A stretch of DNA of 54,080 nucleotides from Nitrospinota bacterium (GTDB taxonomy: Bacteria; Nitrospinota; Nitrospinia; Nitrospinales; VA-1), in assembly GCA_027619975.1 (NCBI GenBank), contig JAQCGX010000022.1:1-54080 (forward strand), given 5' to 3'. Below the pieces are notes generated by a model. It did not search any database. It was not told the origin of the DNA and saw nothing but the letters and a program-made list of their open reading frames with translations. Below are positions 35,377 to 44,187 of the stretch, one piece after another. The position numbers and the translations under genes were made by a program. The first letter of the stretch is position 1. Every line of letters starts with the position of its first letter.

Positions 35377-36546
35377 TTAGAAATAAAATAATGCGTTGAG
35401 AGCAACCGTGTCCTGAGTTTTTCGCGTATCTCCGGCACCGCTACCCCAAAAGGCCTTTTGGTTGGACTGGTCATGCCGGTATTCCGCCCGCACGACCAAA
35501 TTTTGATTGATTCGGACTTCCGGAGTCAGGGTGACTGCCCAGAGCTCCTGACCTTGTCCCGTAGGCAGGGTTGCCGCCGTAGTGGCTCGTGTTCCGTCCA
35601 GGTCATTAAAGACTTGGCCTCTTAAATTGATCGAAAACCATTTATTGTAGTCGTGGCGGACGATAGTGGATATCCCCCACCATTCCGCGTCTCCTCTCGT
35701 ACCAGCCGCGCCGTTGGCCTGTATCCCATAAGCCAAATTTATTTGCGCCAGGGTGTTGTTGGTCAACTTGACATCCAGGACGGCATCGAAAAGATTGGTT
35801 ACATCGTTGGAAAACGAGGCCTGATTTCCAATTGTTTCTGGTCCTGACACCCAATTGAGCAATAGGGAAACGCTATCATTGGGAGTGATGGCAATCTGCG
35901 CTCCCACGGATTTGCCATCATTATTTTCGACCGTGTTATCCCAGCCGTTGGCGACCATGCCCAGGACGCTGATCATATCGTTGATGGTGTACGAGGCGCG
36001 AAGGCCGGTGTGGGTGAAGGGACCGAAACTAAACAACCACGACCGGGAAAAGTTGTAGTTCCAGCCATCGTAACCATCCATCACTTCAGCGCCGATATGG
36101 GTGTTGAATTTTCCAAAGTCCAGCTGCAGGCCGGACCCAATGGGGGCTTTATATGAAACAAAACCCTGCTGAACATCGAACTGGTGGGATTGCGTATCTC
36201 CTGTATCGTCGGCGGACTGGTTGACTTCGGGCTGACTGAAGCCATACGTGAGATCTGTTCGGAATCCGACGTCTCCAGACTTCGGGGTGTCCTTTAGAAA
36301 CACCAACTCGCCGACATCGAATTTGAAACTGTTATGGTCCTTGTCATAAACCCGATTGACGTTGGTCGCCGAATTGGGCGCACGCTGGGTGGGTTGATTG
36401 AAATTGAAAGTGTAGGATGAGGAGGCAAAGGCATGCATTTCAACACCCTCCAATACCTTAAGAGAAACATCAGTGGCTTGAGCGGGCCCTGCCAATAAGG
36501 TGAAACCGAGCAAGAGCAATATACATTTAGCGGTGAATCTTTTCAT
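35377..36546 (-). CDS. Outer-membrane beta-barrel porin, OmpL-like (BBP2 type)
   Basis: A signal peptide (MKRFTAKCILLLLGFTLLAGPAQA) is followed by about 365 residues of alternating polar/hydrophobic strands ending in ...VALNALFYF, the terminal aromatic residue needed for barrel insertion. The internal segment LDFGKFNTHIGAEVMDGYDGWNYNFSRSWLF and FTHTGLRASYTINDMISV fit the putative beta-barrel porin-2 (OmpL-like) family. The frame continues upstream to 36606, but the ATG at 36546 has AGGAGG and begins the signal peptide, so it is the start. It is probably a general or anion/nutrient porin; its substrate is unknown. It is transcribed toward its own terminator, in the same direction as amt but 210 bases away. 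Confidence 0.88.
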   Translation of the reverse strand: MKRFTAKCILLLLGFTLLAGPAQATDVSLKVLEGVEMHAFASSSYTFNFNQPTQRAPNSATNVNRVYDKDHNSFKFDVGELVFLKDTPKSGDVGFRTDLTYGFSQPEVNQSADDTGDTQSHQFDVQQGFVSYKAPIGSGLQLDFGKFNTHIGAEVMDGYDGWNYNFSRSWLFSFGPFTHTGLRASYTINDMISVLGMVANGWDNTVENNDGKSVGAQIAITPNDSVSLLLNWVSGPETIGNQASFSNDVTNLFDAVLDVKLTNNTLAQINLAYGIQANGAAGTRGDAEWWGISTIVRHDYNKWFSINLRGQVFNDLDGTRATTAATLPTGQGQELWAVTLTPEVRINQNLVVRAEYRHDQSNQKAFWGSGAGDTRKTQDTVALNALFYF

Positions 36547-36756
36547 CCTCTCCTCCTTTTTAGGCGAATCGAAACAGTATCTCGAACTGTTGGTGAATGC
36601 AGACATTATTTTTATTAGGATAAAATGTCAATCAAATAATTTGGTTATCCGATACTTAAATCAAACCGCCAATTTATACTGGCAGTTAGAGGTAAAAAAC
36701 TGAGTGCAAAAAATTATGATTCAAATCTTAACTGATTATAACATACTTATTAATAA

Positions 36757-38052
36757 TTAAACCAGGTTGTAACCCGTTTCTCCATGTTGAGTGGTGTCGA
36801 GTCCCATTTCTTCATCTTCATCATTGACACGGAACCCGATGGTTTTATCTATAACGGTAACAATCACAAAAGTAACAACGAACGAGTAGGCCGCCGCCGC
36901 CGCGATGCCAATGATTTGAACTCCTACCTGTTTTAAATTTCCTGCTAAAAGCCCCGTTCCGCCCACTGTGACAAACAGCCCTGTGGCCAGGGCGCCCCAC
37001 GCTCCGCCAATGCCATGAATCCCGAAAGCGTCCAGGGAATCGTCATAGCCCATTTTGACTTTCAAGATGACGGCGCCGTAGCAAAAGACCCCGGCGGCAA
37101 ATCCGATGACCATGGCCCACAAAGGTTCCACGAACCCGGCCGCCGGGGTGATCGCGACCAAACCGGCAACAATTCCCGAAGCCGCTCCCAGGGCGCTGGC
37201 TTTGCCAGCTTTATAAAACTCCATGACCACCCAGCCAAGCAGACCTGCGCCTGTTGCTACCTGAGTATTGGTGAATGCCAGGACTGCGATTTCATTTGCG
37301 GCCAGTGCGCTTCCGGCATTGAAACCAAACCATCCGAACCAAAGAAGACCTGCACCGAGAAGAGTAAAGGGCAGGCTGTGAGGAATCATCAGTTTGCCAG
37401 GGAATCCGCGCCGTTTTTTAAGAACTAAAGCGGCAGACAGACCGGCGACGCCTGAAGAAATATGGACCACTGTTCCGCCCGCAAAATCAAACACTCCCAG
37501 GTCGCTCAACCAGCCACCGCCCCATACCCAATGGCAGATAGGGTCATAAACCAGGGTCGACCAGACAAAAATAAAGATAATATAAGAGTTGAACTTCACA
37601 CGTTCGGCCATGCCTCCACTGATGAGAGCGACGGTGATGATTGCGAACATCAATTGAAACATACAAAATAAATATTCAGGGATGGTTCCACTGAGGTCGG
37701 TATAACTGATGCCACTTAAAAAAGCCTTATCCAGGTTTCCGACGAAACTTCCAATATCCTCTCCAAAGGACAAAGAATATCCAATGAGGACCCATTGAAC
37801 CGTTATGACTCCCAGGGGCACAAAGCTGTGCATCAGAGTTCCCAGAACATTTTTTCTTCGGACCATGCCCCCATAGAAAAGAGCCAGGCCTGGAAGCATG
37901 AGCATCACAAGCGCCGAGGAAATCATGATCCATGCCGTGTCCGCATAATTGATCTTTGCCGCCTCTTCGGCTCCTGCCAGGGGTACTGGAGAACACGCCA
38001 TCAGGATTAAAAGCGCAATGGCTATCCGATGCCCTTGATGTTTGATTTTCAT
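36757..38052 (-). CDS. amt: Ammonium channel Amt
   Basis: Trimeric membrane channel for NH3/NH4+. After a signal peptide (about 1-28) come about 11 helices. The first is DTAWIMISSALVMLMLPGLALFYGGMVRRKNVL; the two pore histidines lie in CHWVWGGGWL and FGIHGIGGAWGAL, and the conserved aspartate region is VYDPICHW. The C-terminal cytoplasmic tail DEEEMGLDTTQHGETGYNLV has the standard regulatory GLD..QHGE.GY sequence. PII (glnB/glnK) is not adjacent. A GGGAGG site precedes the ATG. A possible sigma-54 promoter lies about 160 bases upstream. Together with gltBD it indicates ammonium scavenging. Confidence 0.96.
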   Translation of the reverse strand: MKIKHQGHRIAIALLILMACSPVPLAGAEEAAKINYADTAWIMISSALVMLMLPGLALFYGGMVRRKNVLGTLMHSFVPLGVITVQWVLIGYSLSFGEDIGSFVGNLDKAFLSGISYTDLSGTIPEYLFCMFQLMFAIITVALISGGMAERVKFNSYIIFIFVWSTLVYDPICHWVWGGGWLSDLGVFDFAGGTVVHISSGVAGLSAALVLKKRRGFPGKLMIPHSLPFTLLGAGLLWFGWFGFNAGSALAANEIAVLAFTNTQVATGAGLLGWVVMEFYKAGKASALGAASGIVAGLVAITPAAGFVEPLWAMVIGFAAGVFCYGAVILKVKMGYDDSLDAFGIHGIGGAWGALATGLFVTVGGTGLLAGNLKQVGVQIIGIAAAAAYSFVVTFVIVTVIDKTIGFRVNDEDEEMGLDTTQHGETGYNLV

Positions 38053-38593
38053 GAAACGCGGCCTCCCTTTATAAGTTGCACCTGTTTGGTGTGTTGATAC
38101 TCATTACGATCTCCACAACACTTTTTTCTTTACTTGCTTCGAAACCATTGACTTCATCGCCAGGAGGGATTCATCCCAACGATTTGTTCATCTATTATTT
38201 CTTATAGTTTTCAATTCCTGTGCCAAGGGGAAGGAGAACCATTTTTTTTATGAAAAAACCCTTAACCTTTTAATTTTTAAGATGTTATTTTATGCAAGGG
38301 ATTTTGGTCTCCTAGCGAGTAGAAATTTTGTATCCGTGCTTTGCTGAGAAATCGGGCAGTAGCGATTGGTAAATGCATCACAATGAGACAGAAAAATTGA
38401 AGATGGCAACGGTCTCACCATAATTTATGAATTAAGCCTTTATCGGTTCTCTGAATATGTTAGAATTGTTTGTCAAAATTATGACTGCCGAATTTGGCAG
38501 GTTTCACAGATACAGGGAACCCCTTCCTCCTGCTTCAGGTTTAACTGTTGAAAAATCAAAATGTTATTTTTTTTCATTCGGAGATGAGCACTA
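38053..38593. other. Divergent intergenic region amt / flagellar operon
   Basis: The non-coding region between divergent amt and the flagellar genes. On the minus strand CTTGGCACAGGAATTGAAA (about 38212-38227) resembles a sigma-54 promoter for amt, but the -12 element reads TTGAA instead of TTGCA, so it is only a candidate. No tRNA, operon-like ORF or repeat was recognised in the rest. The clear sigma-54 site for the flagellar genes lies just to the right. Confidence 0.45.
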
Positions 38594-38610
38594 TTGGCAC
38601 ATTCTTTGCT
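38594..38610 (+). promoter_or_regulatory. Sigma-54 (-24/-12) promoter of the flagellar operon
   Basis: TTGGCACATTCTTTGCT matches the RpoN consensus YTGGCACN5TTGCW. The GG (38596-38597) and GC (38608-38609) lie exactly 12 bases apart. A start near 38621 would produce a leader of about 80 bases before the small ORF and about 205 before fliL. Class II flagellar operons under RpoN and an NtrC-type activator are well known. Confidence 0.82.
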
Positions 38611-38698
38611 CCGATAATGTATTGTCCTGAAATGTTGGGTTATTTGTGCAGTTAAGCAATTTAAGGCTTAGAACATTCAGCCAATAAGGGGTTTTAAA

Positions 38699-38833
38699 TT
38701 GCAATTCAAAAGGACGGCAAAGGGGATTGAAGAGCGGCTCAAGGGACTCTTGCCCCAAGTTAAGAATCGACTACTAAAAGCCTTAGACGAAGTAGACGTA
38801 TCCATCGGCCTTGGGAGGGCTGTGAATGGCTGA
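38699..38833 (+). CDS. Small hypothetical protein upstream of fliL
   Basis: A 44-codon frame starts at TTG (38699), seven bases after AAGGGG, and stops at TGA 38831-38833 inside the fliL start (ATGGCTGA, 8-base overlap). The product is basic and helical: LQFKRTAKGIEERLKGLLPQ, then NRLLKALDEVDVSIGLGRAVNG. I recognise no family, and it is not FlbD. Support comes from the Shine-Dalgarno, its position right after the sigma-54 promoter and the overlap with fliL. It may be translated as a coupling leader for fliL. Confidence 0.4.
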   Translation: MQFKRTAKGIEERLKGLLPQVKNRLLKALDEVDVSIGLGRAVNG

Positions 38834-39338
38834 ACAACGAGAAGATATTCTGGACGAAGTCGATATAGACGATCAAGCTCCGGCAAAAAAGTCCTCCCTT
38901 AAGATGATCTTCATTTTATTGGTGGTTTTATCGGCGCTTGGGGGCGGTGGGTATTACGCCTATATAACTTATTTTAACGAGCAAGCCCCGGCGGCGGTGG
39001 CTTCCAAGGAATCTGCTCAGCAAGAAGCGCCCAATCTTGGGGTCATGTTTCCTCTGGACCCGTTCGTTGTGAATCTGGCGGGAAGTGAGGGAAAAAGATT
39101 TTTAAAGGTAACGGTATCCCTTGAGTTGAGCGCCCCGGAAGTGCATGTGGAAGTTAAAGAGAACCTGCAAAAAATTACGGACTCTATTCTGGTTCTTTTG
39201 AGCAGTAAAAACTTTGAGGATGTTTACTCGGTACAGGGAAAGTTCAAACTGAAAGATGAAATCACGACGCGGGTGAATCGCTTTCTGGTTCTCGGTCACA
39301 TCAAAGAGGCTTATTTTACTGAATTCATCATTCAGTGA
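38826..39338 (+). CDS. fliL: Flagellar basal-body protein FliL
   Basis: A 170-residue single-pass inner-membrane protein that supports the stator/motor. A charged cytoplasmic N terminus (about 1-25) precedes one membrane helix (about 27-49, MIFILLVVLSALGGGGYYAYI). A periplasmic domain follows with the conserved FPLDPFVVNLAGSEGKRFLKVTVSLELS and the C-terminal LRD-type segment LKDEITTRVNRFLVLGHIKEAYFTEFIIQ. The start codon lies within the end of the small upstream ORF. It is the first recognised gene of the operon; fliM follows after 106 bases. Confidence 0.93.
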   Translation: MAEQREDILDEVDIDDQAPAKKSSLKMIFILLVVLSALGGGGYYAYITYFNEQAPAAVASKESAQQEAPNLGVMFPLDPFVVNLAGSEGKRFLKVTVSLELSAPEVHVEVKENLQKITDSILVLLSSKNFEDVYSVQGKFKLKDEITTRVNRFLVLGHIKEAYFTEFIIQ

Positions 39339-39444
39339 GCCAATGAAGGACAACATTTTTTTTAATTATCCAGGTTGCCGGGTTTACGCAGGCCAGACGC
39401 GGGCAATCAACGTCAGGAACATCTATGGAATAGGTCGATAAAAT

Positions 39445-40425
39445 ATGGGCGAGGTCTTATCACAAAGCGAAGTGGATGCTCTGTTGAGAGGAGTGGGTGG
39501 CGGTGAGGTAGAGACGGAGACTGATGAGCCGGTTGATACTTCCGCAGTCACGCCTTACGATCTGACCAGCCAGGAGAAAATTCTACGCGGACGTCTTCCA
39601 ACGCTGGATATCATAAATCAAATGTTTTCCCGTTTGTTCCGGTCAACATTTTCTTCCCTGATGAGGAAATCCGTAGATGTGAGTGTTGTGTCCACCGACA
39701 CCCTTAAATTCGGAGATTTTTTACGGTCCCTTCCGGTTCCATCGAGTCTCCATATATTTCGTATGGAACCCTTTAGAGGCCACGGATTACTGGTGGTGGA
39801 AAGTAAACTGGTTTTTTCAGTTGTCGATAACTTTTTTGGCGGGTCAGGGGCCAGTGCGGCAAAAATTACCGGACGGGATTTCAGCGCCATTGAAATTCGG
39901 ATGATAAAAAATGTGGTTCTGAATGCGTTAGAAGATTTGGAAAAAGCCTGGAAGCCCGTTCATCCGGTGACCACCACCTATGTTCGTTCGGAGGTCAATC
40001 CGCAGTTTGCCGCTATAGTGCCGCCTTCCGATATGGTACTGGTTTTACTGTTTGATATTGAAATGGAAACTATTTCGGGAACTCTGACGATCTGTCTTCC
40101 CTATGCTTCGATCGAACCCATCCTGCCAAAGCTTAAGGCCTCATTTCAAAGTGAGGAGATGGAGGTGGACCAGGTTTGGGCCAAGCGTATGCGCTTGGAA
40201 TTGTTGAATACGGAAATTGAAGCGGTTGCTGAATTGGGGAAAGCCCAGGTCACTCCCGGTCAATTGCTCAAGTTTAAAGTGGGTGATATTCTGATGCTCA
40301 CAGCGGATGTTTCCGAACCCTTGACTTTGAAGGTGGAAGGGATCGAGAAAATAAAGGGATACCCAGGCGTCTATAGGGGAAACAAGGCGATCCAGGTAGA
40401 TACAATCATAGAAAGGGAGAGCTAA
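39445..40425 (+). CDS. fliM: Flagellar motor switch protein FliM
   Basis: C-ring protein that binds phosphorylated CheY and sets rotation direction. The N-terminal CheY-binding peptide is present (MGEVLSQSEVDALLRGV). The middle domain (LPTLDIINQMFSRLFRSTFSSLM, FRMEPFRGHGLLVVESKLVFSVVDNFFGG) and a C-terminal SpoA domain (LLKFKVGDILML...VEGIEKIKGYPGVYRGNKAIQV) follow. Length 326 is normal. It ends 4 bases before fliN, with which it forms the switch. Confidence 0.97.
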   Translation: MGEVLSQSEVDALLRGVGGGEVETETDEPVDTSAVTPYDLTSQEKILRGRLPTLDIINQMFSRLFRSTFSSLMRKSVDVSVVSTDTLKFGDFLRSLPVPSSLHIFRMEPFRGHGLLVVESKLVFSVVDNFFGGSGASAAKITGRDFSAIEIRMIKNVVLNALEDLEKAWKPVHPVTTTYVRSEVNPQFAAIVPPSDMVLVLLFDIEMETISGTLTICLPYASIEPILPKLKASFQSEEMEVDQVWAKRMRLELLNTEIEAVAELGKAQVTPGQLLKFKVGDILMLTADVSEPLTLKVEGIEKIKGYPGVYRGNKAIQVDTIIERES

Positions 40426-40429
40426 GCAA

Positions 40430-40804
40430 ATGGCAGATGATCTGGATAAGGATCAGACAAATTCCGTAAAAGATCAGGACGGGTCCCCTCCTGCCGATGA
40501 AGAAGCGGGAGAAGATCTGGGAAGGGACGAGAAAGGTCAGGGCGCCAAAAGCCTGGATCTGATTCTTGATATTCCTCTTACCGTGACCGTAGAACTAGGG
40601 CGCAGCAAGATGTTGATCAACGATCTACTGCAACTGGGGCAGGGGTCGGTTATTGAATTGACCAAGCTGGTTGGAGAGCCGCTTGAGGTTTTGATCAACC
40701 AAAAACTGGTGGCCCGGGGTGAGGTCGTGGTCGTCAATGAAAAATTCGGAGTTCGCTTGACAGACATTATAACTCCCATGGAAAGAGTGCAGTCACTCGC
40801 CTGA
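40430..40804 (+). CDS. fliN: Flagellar motor switch protein FliN
   Basis: A 124-residue protein: an acidic, disordered N terminus (about 1-40, with EEAGEDLGRDEKGQG) and then the SpoA/FliN domain LDLILDIPLTVTVELGRSKMLINDLLQLGQGSVIELTKLVGEPLEVLINQKLVARGEVVVVNEKFGVRLTDIITP (shortened here only in description; residues about 43-118). It forms the lower C-ring with FliM and helps deliver export substrates. It starts 4 bases after fliM. A 350-base gap follows before fliO, unusual within this operon. Confidence 0.97.
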   Translation: MADDLDKDQTNSVKDQDGSPPADEEAGEDLGRDEKGQGAKSLDLILDIPLTVTVELGRSKMLINDLLQLGQGSVIELTKLVGEPLEVLINQKLVARGEVVVVNEKFGVRLTDIITPMERVQSLA

Positions 40805-41154
40805 TCCTTACAAAAGACTGCAGTTTCCACCACGTCCATTTATGATTCATTTTGTTTATCCGTACCGCCCAACTTTCCTTCCTTCTCTCTAAGTACCTCC
40901 GTCATAATCCCGTCTTTCCATCATAAAATGAAAATTTTTTAAAGTCTGGAACTTTAAAAAAAACAAATTTCTTCGTCCTTCCGAAAAACCAAACTATCTG
41001 ATTTTCTTAAACTAAACGGAATAAGAAAGTCGCTCCGATTCTGCCACTCCATTTTTGTTACGATTCGGTATAGCCCTTGCACTTAAAACATTTAAGTAAG
41101 TTTATGAGTTTTTTTTGACACTACAACGCCGCTTAAATCGGCCTTCCACCAGTC
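40805..41154 (+). other. 350-base non-coding gap inside the flagellar operon
   Basis: The region between fliN and fliO has no frame longer than about 16 codons with a start and no strong hairpin. It is pyrimidine-rich on the left (CCTTCCTTCTCTC) and AT-rich on the right (ATTTAAGTAAGTTTATGAG followed by a T8 run). It may carry an internal promoter for fliO onward, but I see no secure sigma-54 or sigma-28 site. Confidence 0.4.
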
Positions 41155-42330
41155 ATGCAAGAAAAGTGCAAAGGGATAAAATGGGTTTTTTTCCTCATGA
41201 TTTTGTTTTTTCCTCCAGAGATAGGGTCTGCAAGCTCTGCAAGTGAAAACTTATTACAGGGTGTTTCCTCAGAATTAAGCGAAGGCAAGTTGACCGTACG
41301 GTTTGAATTTAGTGAACCTGTTTTAAACAGAGGAAAACCGGTTTTCGATAGAACATTCGTTCGCGTGAATGTTCCCAGGGCCTTTGTCCGCCCAACAAAA
41401 CGTTTTTATTACACAGGCGATTCCAGGATCCCGCAAATTTTTGTGTCGCAACTCGATCCGGGCTCCTTGCAATTGCAATTCGTGCTTGGCGAGCAACTTC
41501 CCAATCTTCGAGAAAATTTTCAAGTGGAGGATCAAGGGCGATCTCTGGTTTTTCACTTTTTTAAAAAGGAAGAGGATGTGCTGAGTGAGTTTCTGACGCG
41601 GGCCGCGAACAGGGAGGAACCTCCCAATGTCCAGGAAACGAAGACCCTTCCGGTGCCTGATGAACGCACAATCCAGAACCTACCCGATCTTTTGGAAGCA
41701 AATAACAAGGGATTTATTTTGGATCAGGTCGCAGCCGAATCCCCGGCACCCGTAGCATCTTCCGAGCAAAAAATCCCCTCGACCCCGTCCCTGCGTTTTG
41801 AGGAGAACAAAGAGCGCGACTCCGGGGGGCCTATGGACCCTGTTTCCATCACCGTGAAAACGTTCACCATGTTTGCACTGGTCTTAGCGCTCATGTTTCT
41901 GGTCTTTTATTTATTCAAAAAGTTTGTTTTGAAAAATACAATTTTTGGCGGCAATGAAAAGTTCGTGCGGGTATTGGGTACGGGGTTTTTGGGGCCCAAG
42001 AAAAATATTGTCCTGGTGGAAGTGGTGGGCGAGATTCTTGTATTAGGAACGTCAAACGACAATATTTCTCTCCTCACTCATATTCAGGATAAGGAAAAAA
42101 TAGAAAAGATCAAAGCCTTCGGGAAAGAAATGAACGGGAAAAAATTTTGGAACCCACAAAAAGGCAATGATCCCGTTCCAGAGCCTATTAACGAGCCTAG
42201 CAAACCGCAGGGTGAGTTTGCAAACTACCTCAAACAATTTTCCGGGGCCCCCTCTGAAAAAGAAAAGTCGTCGGTAGAAGAGGTGACCGAGCTGATTCGG
42301 AAAAACCTTGGAAAACTCAAAGCGCTATGA
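41155..42330 (+). CDS. fliO: Flagellar biosynthesis protein FliO with N-terminal AMIN-like periplasmic domain
   Basis: Assembly factor of the FliPQR export gate. The 391-residue protein is far longer than typical FliO (about 120-220). A signal peptide (about 1-26) is followed by an extracytoplasmic region of about 110 residues (LTVRFEFSEPV, RTFVRVNVPRAFVRPTKRFYY, SLQLQFVLGEQL, GRSLVFHFFKKE) with an AMIN-like strand pattern. A long linker follows, then one membrane helix (about 233-259) and the cytoplasmic FliO domain (KFVRVLGTGFLGPKKNIVLVEVVGEILVLG). It ends with an ATGA overlap with fliP. It starts with ATG at 41155; no strong Shine-Dalgarno is seen. Confidence 0.85.
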   Translation: MQEKCKGIKWVFFLMILFFPPEIGSASSASENLLQGVSSELSEGKLTVRFEFSEPVLNRGKPVFDRTFVRVNVPRAFVRPTKRFYYTGDSRIPQIFVSQLDPGSLQLQFVLGEQLPNLRENFQVEDQGRSLVFHFFKKEEDVLSEFLTRAANREEPPNVQETKTLPVPDERTIQNLPDLLEANNKGFILDQVAAESPAPVASSEQKIPSTPSLRFEENKERDSGGPMDPVSITVKTFTMFALVLALMFLVFYLFKKFVLKNTIFGGNEKFVRVLGTGFLGPKKNIVLVEVVGEILVLGTSNDNISLLTHIQDKEKIEKIKAFGKEMNGKKFWNPQKGNDPVPEPINEPSKPQGEFANYLKQFSGAPSEKEKSSVEEVTELIRKNLGKLKAL

Positions 42331-43091
42331 TGCAAAGAAGCCGATGGTTTATTTTTTTATTGGCAGTCGTTCTGGGGCTTACACTGGCCTGGCCGGTTTC
42401 TGATGGATGGGCCATTCCGTTTCCCAGCATTCAGTTGGGGATCGATGATGTGAACGAACCCGCAAAAATATCCAGCGCCCTTCAAGTTCTGATCCTGCTC
42501 ACCGTTCTGGCCCTCGCTCCTTCAATTCTTATCATGACGACGGCTTTCTCGCGAATCATCATTGTGCTGAGCTTTCTGCGTCAGGCCATGGGGACTCAGC
42601 AGACGCCGCCCACTCAGGTGTTGATTGGCCTGGGCATGTTTCTAACCTTTTTCGTGATGAGTCCTATTTGGGACGAAATCAATGTCCGGGCATTACAACC
42701 CTATATGGCAGAAGAAATGTCACAATTGGATGCTTTAAAACAGGCTGAAATTCCTCTGAAAAAATTCATGCTCAAGCAAACGCGGGAAAAAGATTTGTCC
42801 CTGTTTGTCAATCTTGTTGATGGCACGAGACCGGAAAAATCTGAAGATGTCGCCATGAGCACCCTGATCCCTGCTTTTATTATCAGCGAATTAAAGACTG
42901 CATTTCAGATAGGGTTTTTGATCTACATTCCATTTCTTATCCTGGATATGGTGGTCGCCAGTATTTTGCTATCCATGGGTATGATGATGCTTCCCCCCGT
43001 TTTGATATCCCTGCCGTTCAAGCTGATGCTGTTTGTCATGGTGGATGGCTGGTATTTGACGGTCGGGTCCTTAATGAAGAGTTTCAGCTAG
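42327..43091 (+). CDS. fliP: Flagellar export gate protein FliP
   Basis: Core of the type III export gate, with a cleavable signal peptide (about 1-29). It shows the conserved TAFSRIIIVLSFLRQAMGTQQTPPTQVLIGL and the C-terminal ELKTAFQIGFLIYIPFLILDMVVASILLSMGMMMLPPVLISLPFKLMLFV (shown only partly in motif terms). Four helices flank these. Length 254 is normal. The start ATGATG overlaps the fliO stop; either ATG could be used. Confidence 0.97.
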   Translation: MMQRSRWFIFLLAVVLGLTLAWPVSDGWAIPFPSIQLGIDDVNEPAKISSALQVLILLTVLALAPSILIMTTAFSRIIIVLSFLRQAMGTQQTPPTQVLIGLGMFLTFFVMSPIWDEINVRALQPYMAEEMSQLDALKQAEIPLKKFMLKQTREKDLSLFVNLVDGTRPEKSEDVAMSTLIPAFIISELKTAFQIGFLIYIPFLILDMVVASILLSMGMMMLPPVLISLPFKLMLFVMVDGWYLTVGSLMKSFS

Positions 43092-43101
43092 AGAGAGAAT
43101 C

Positions 43102-43371
43102 ATGACACAGGCATTTATCATCGATTTCGCGATGGACAGCATGAAAACCACCTTGCTATTGTCCGCCCCCATGCTGGGGTTTGGGTTAGTGACAGGTCTT
43201 TTGGTTTCTATCTTTCAGGCGGTCACCTCCATTCAGGAGCTGACCCTGACCTTTATTCCGAAGATTCTGGCAGTTTTTTTCGCGATGATACTTTTTTTCC
43301 CCTGGTTGTTGCAGACCATGATGAGTTTCACGTCGAATATTCTGATCAACTTCCCTGAATTCATCCAGTAA
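43102..43371 (+). CDS. fliQ: Flagellar export gate protein FliQ
   Basis: An 89-residue protein with two membrane helices (about 17-39 and 50-73) around a hinge FQAVTSIQELTLTFIPKI, the FliQ hallmark. It begins MTQAFIIDFAMDSMKTTLL and forms part of the FliPQR helical gate. It shares one base with fliR (TAATG). Confidence 0.96.
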   Translation: MTQAFIIDFAMDSMKTTLLLSAPMLGFGLVTGLLVSIFQAVTSIQELTLTFIPKILAVFFAMILFFPWLLQTMMSFTSNILINFPEFIQ

Positions 43372-44147
43372 TGGACATTCTGAATTTTAACTTTTCCCAG
43401 TTGGAATCTTTTTTTTTCGTATTTTCCAGGGTAGTGGCGATTATCCTGTTTGCCCCCATTTTGGGGAGTGCACAGGTTCCTCCACGGCTGAAAGTTGGGT
43501 TGGCTCTGGGCTTCAGCCTATTGATTTTTCCCATGGTGAAGTCTCAGTCCTTGCCCGAACCCCTGGGAGTGTTCGATTTTGCGATTCACTTGGCGACCGA
43601 TGCGGCGATTGGTCTGGCCATCTCTTTTGCAGTGCGCCTTATATTCACCGCCGTGCAGCTTGCAGGAACCGTGGTGGATTTTCAAATGGGATTTGGTGTG
43701 GTCAACGTCATCGACCCTCAAACCCAGGCGCAGGTATCCGTTACTGCGCAGTTTAATAATATTCTTGCGATCCTGATTTTTTTGGCCGCCGATGCGCACC
43801 ATTTTATCATTGGCGCGGTGGTGCAAAGTTTTGAGTTGATCAATCCGGCCCTTGTGGATTTTTCGGATGTGACTCCAGAGTTTATCTTGAAAATTTTTGC
43901 ATCAATGTTTCTGGTCGCAATCAAAATCTCTGCTCCCATCATGGCCATTTTGTTTTTTTTGAGCGTGGGTCTGGGGCTTGTGGCCCGAACCGTTCCACAG
44001 ATGAACGTTTTTATTGTTGGGTTTCCCCTGCAAATCGGTGTGGGATTGGTCATGGTCGGTCTGTTCCTGCCTTTTTTCAGTGTTGTTTTGCAAAACCAGA
44101 TAGCAGAGTTGCCTGCCAGGCTGGCTACCTTGATGCGGACATTTTAA
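43371..44147 (+). CDS. fliR: Flagellar export gate protein FliR
   Basis: A 258-residue polytopic gate component. The N terminus FVFSRVVAIILFAPILGSAQVPPRLKVGLALGFSL matches the family, as do the G-F-x-V-x-V-I-D-P core (MGFGVVNVIDPQTQAQVSVTAQF) and the FFLSVGLGLVARTVPQMNVFIVGFPLQIGVGL stretch. Start and stop are standard. After it comes a 226-base gap with a palindromic repeat before flhB. Confidence 0.96.
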   Translation: MDILNFNFSQLESFFFVFSRVVAIILFAPILGSAQVPPRLKVGLALGFSLLIFPMVKSQSLPEPLGVFDFAIHLATDAAIGLAISFAVRLIFTAVQLAGTVVDFQMGFGVVNVIDPQTQAQVSVTAQFNNILAILIFLAADAHHFIIGAVVQSFELINPALVDFSDVTPEFILKIFASMFLVAIKISAPIMAILFFLSVGLGLVARTVPQMNVFIVGFPLQIGVGLVMVGLFLPFFSVVLQNQIAELPARLATLMRTF

Positions 44148-44187
44148 ACTTTAGGGAATGTTTACAAAACATGGAAAAGAACCAATA

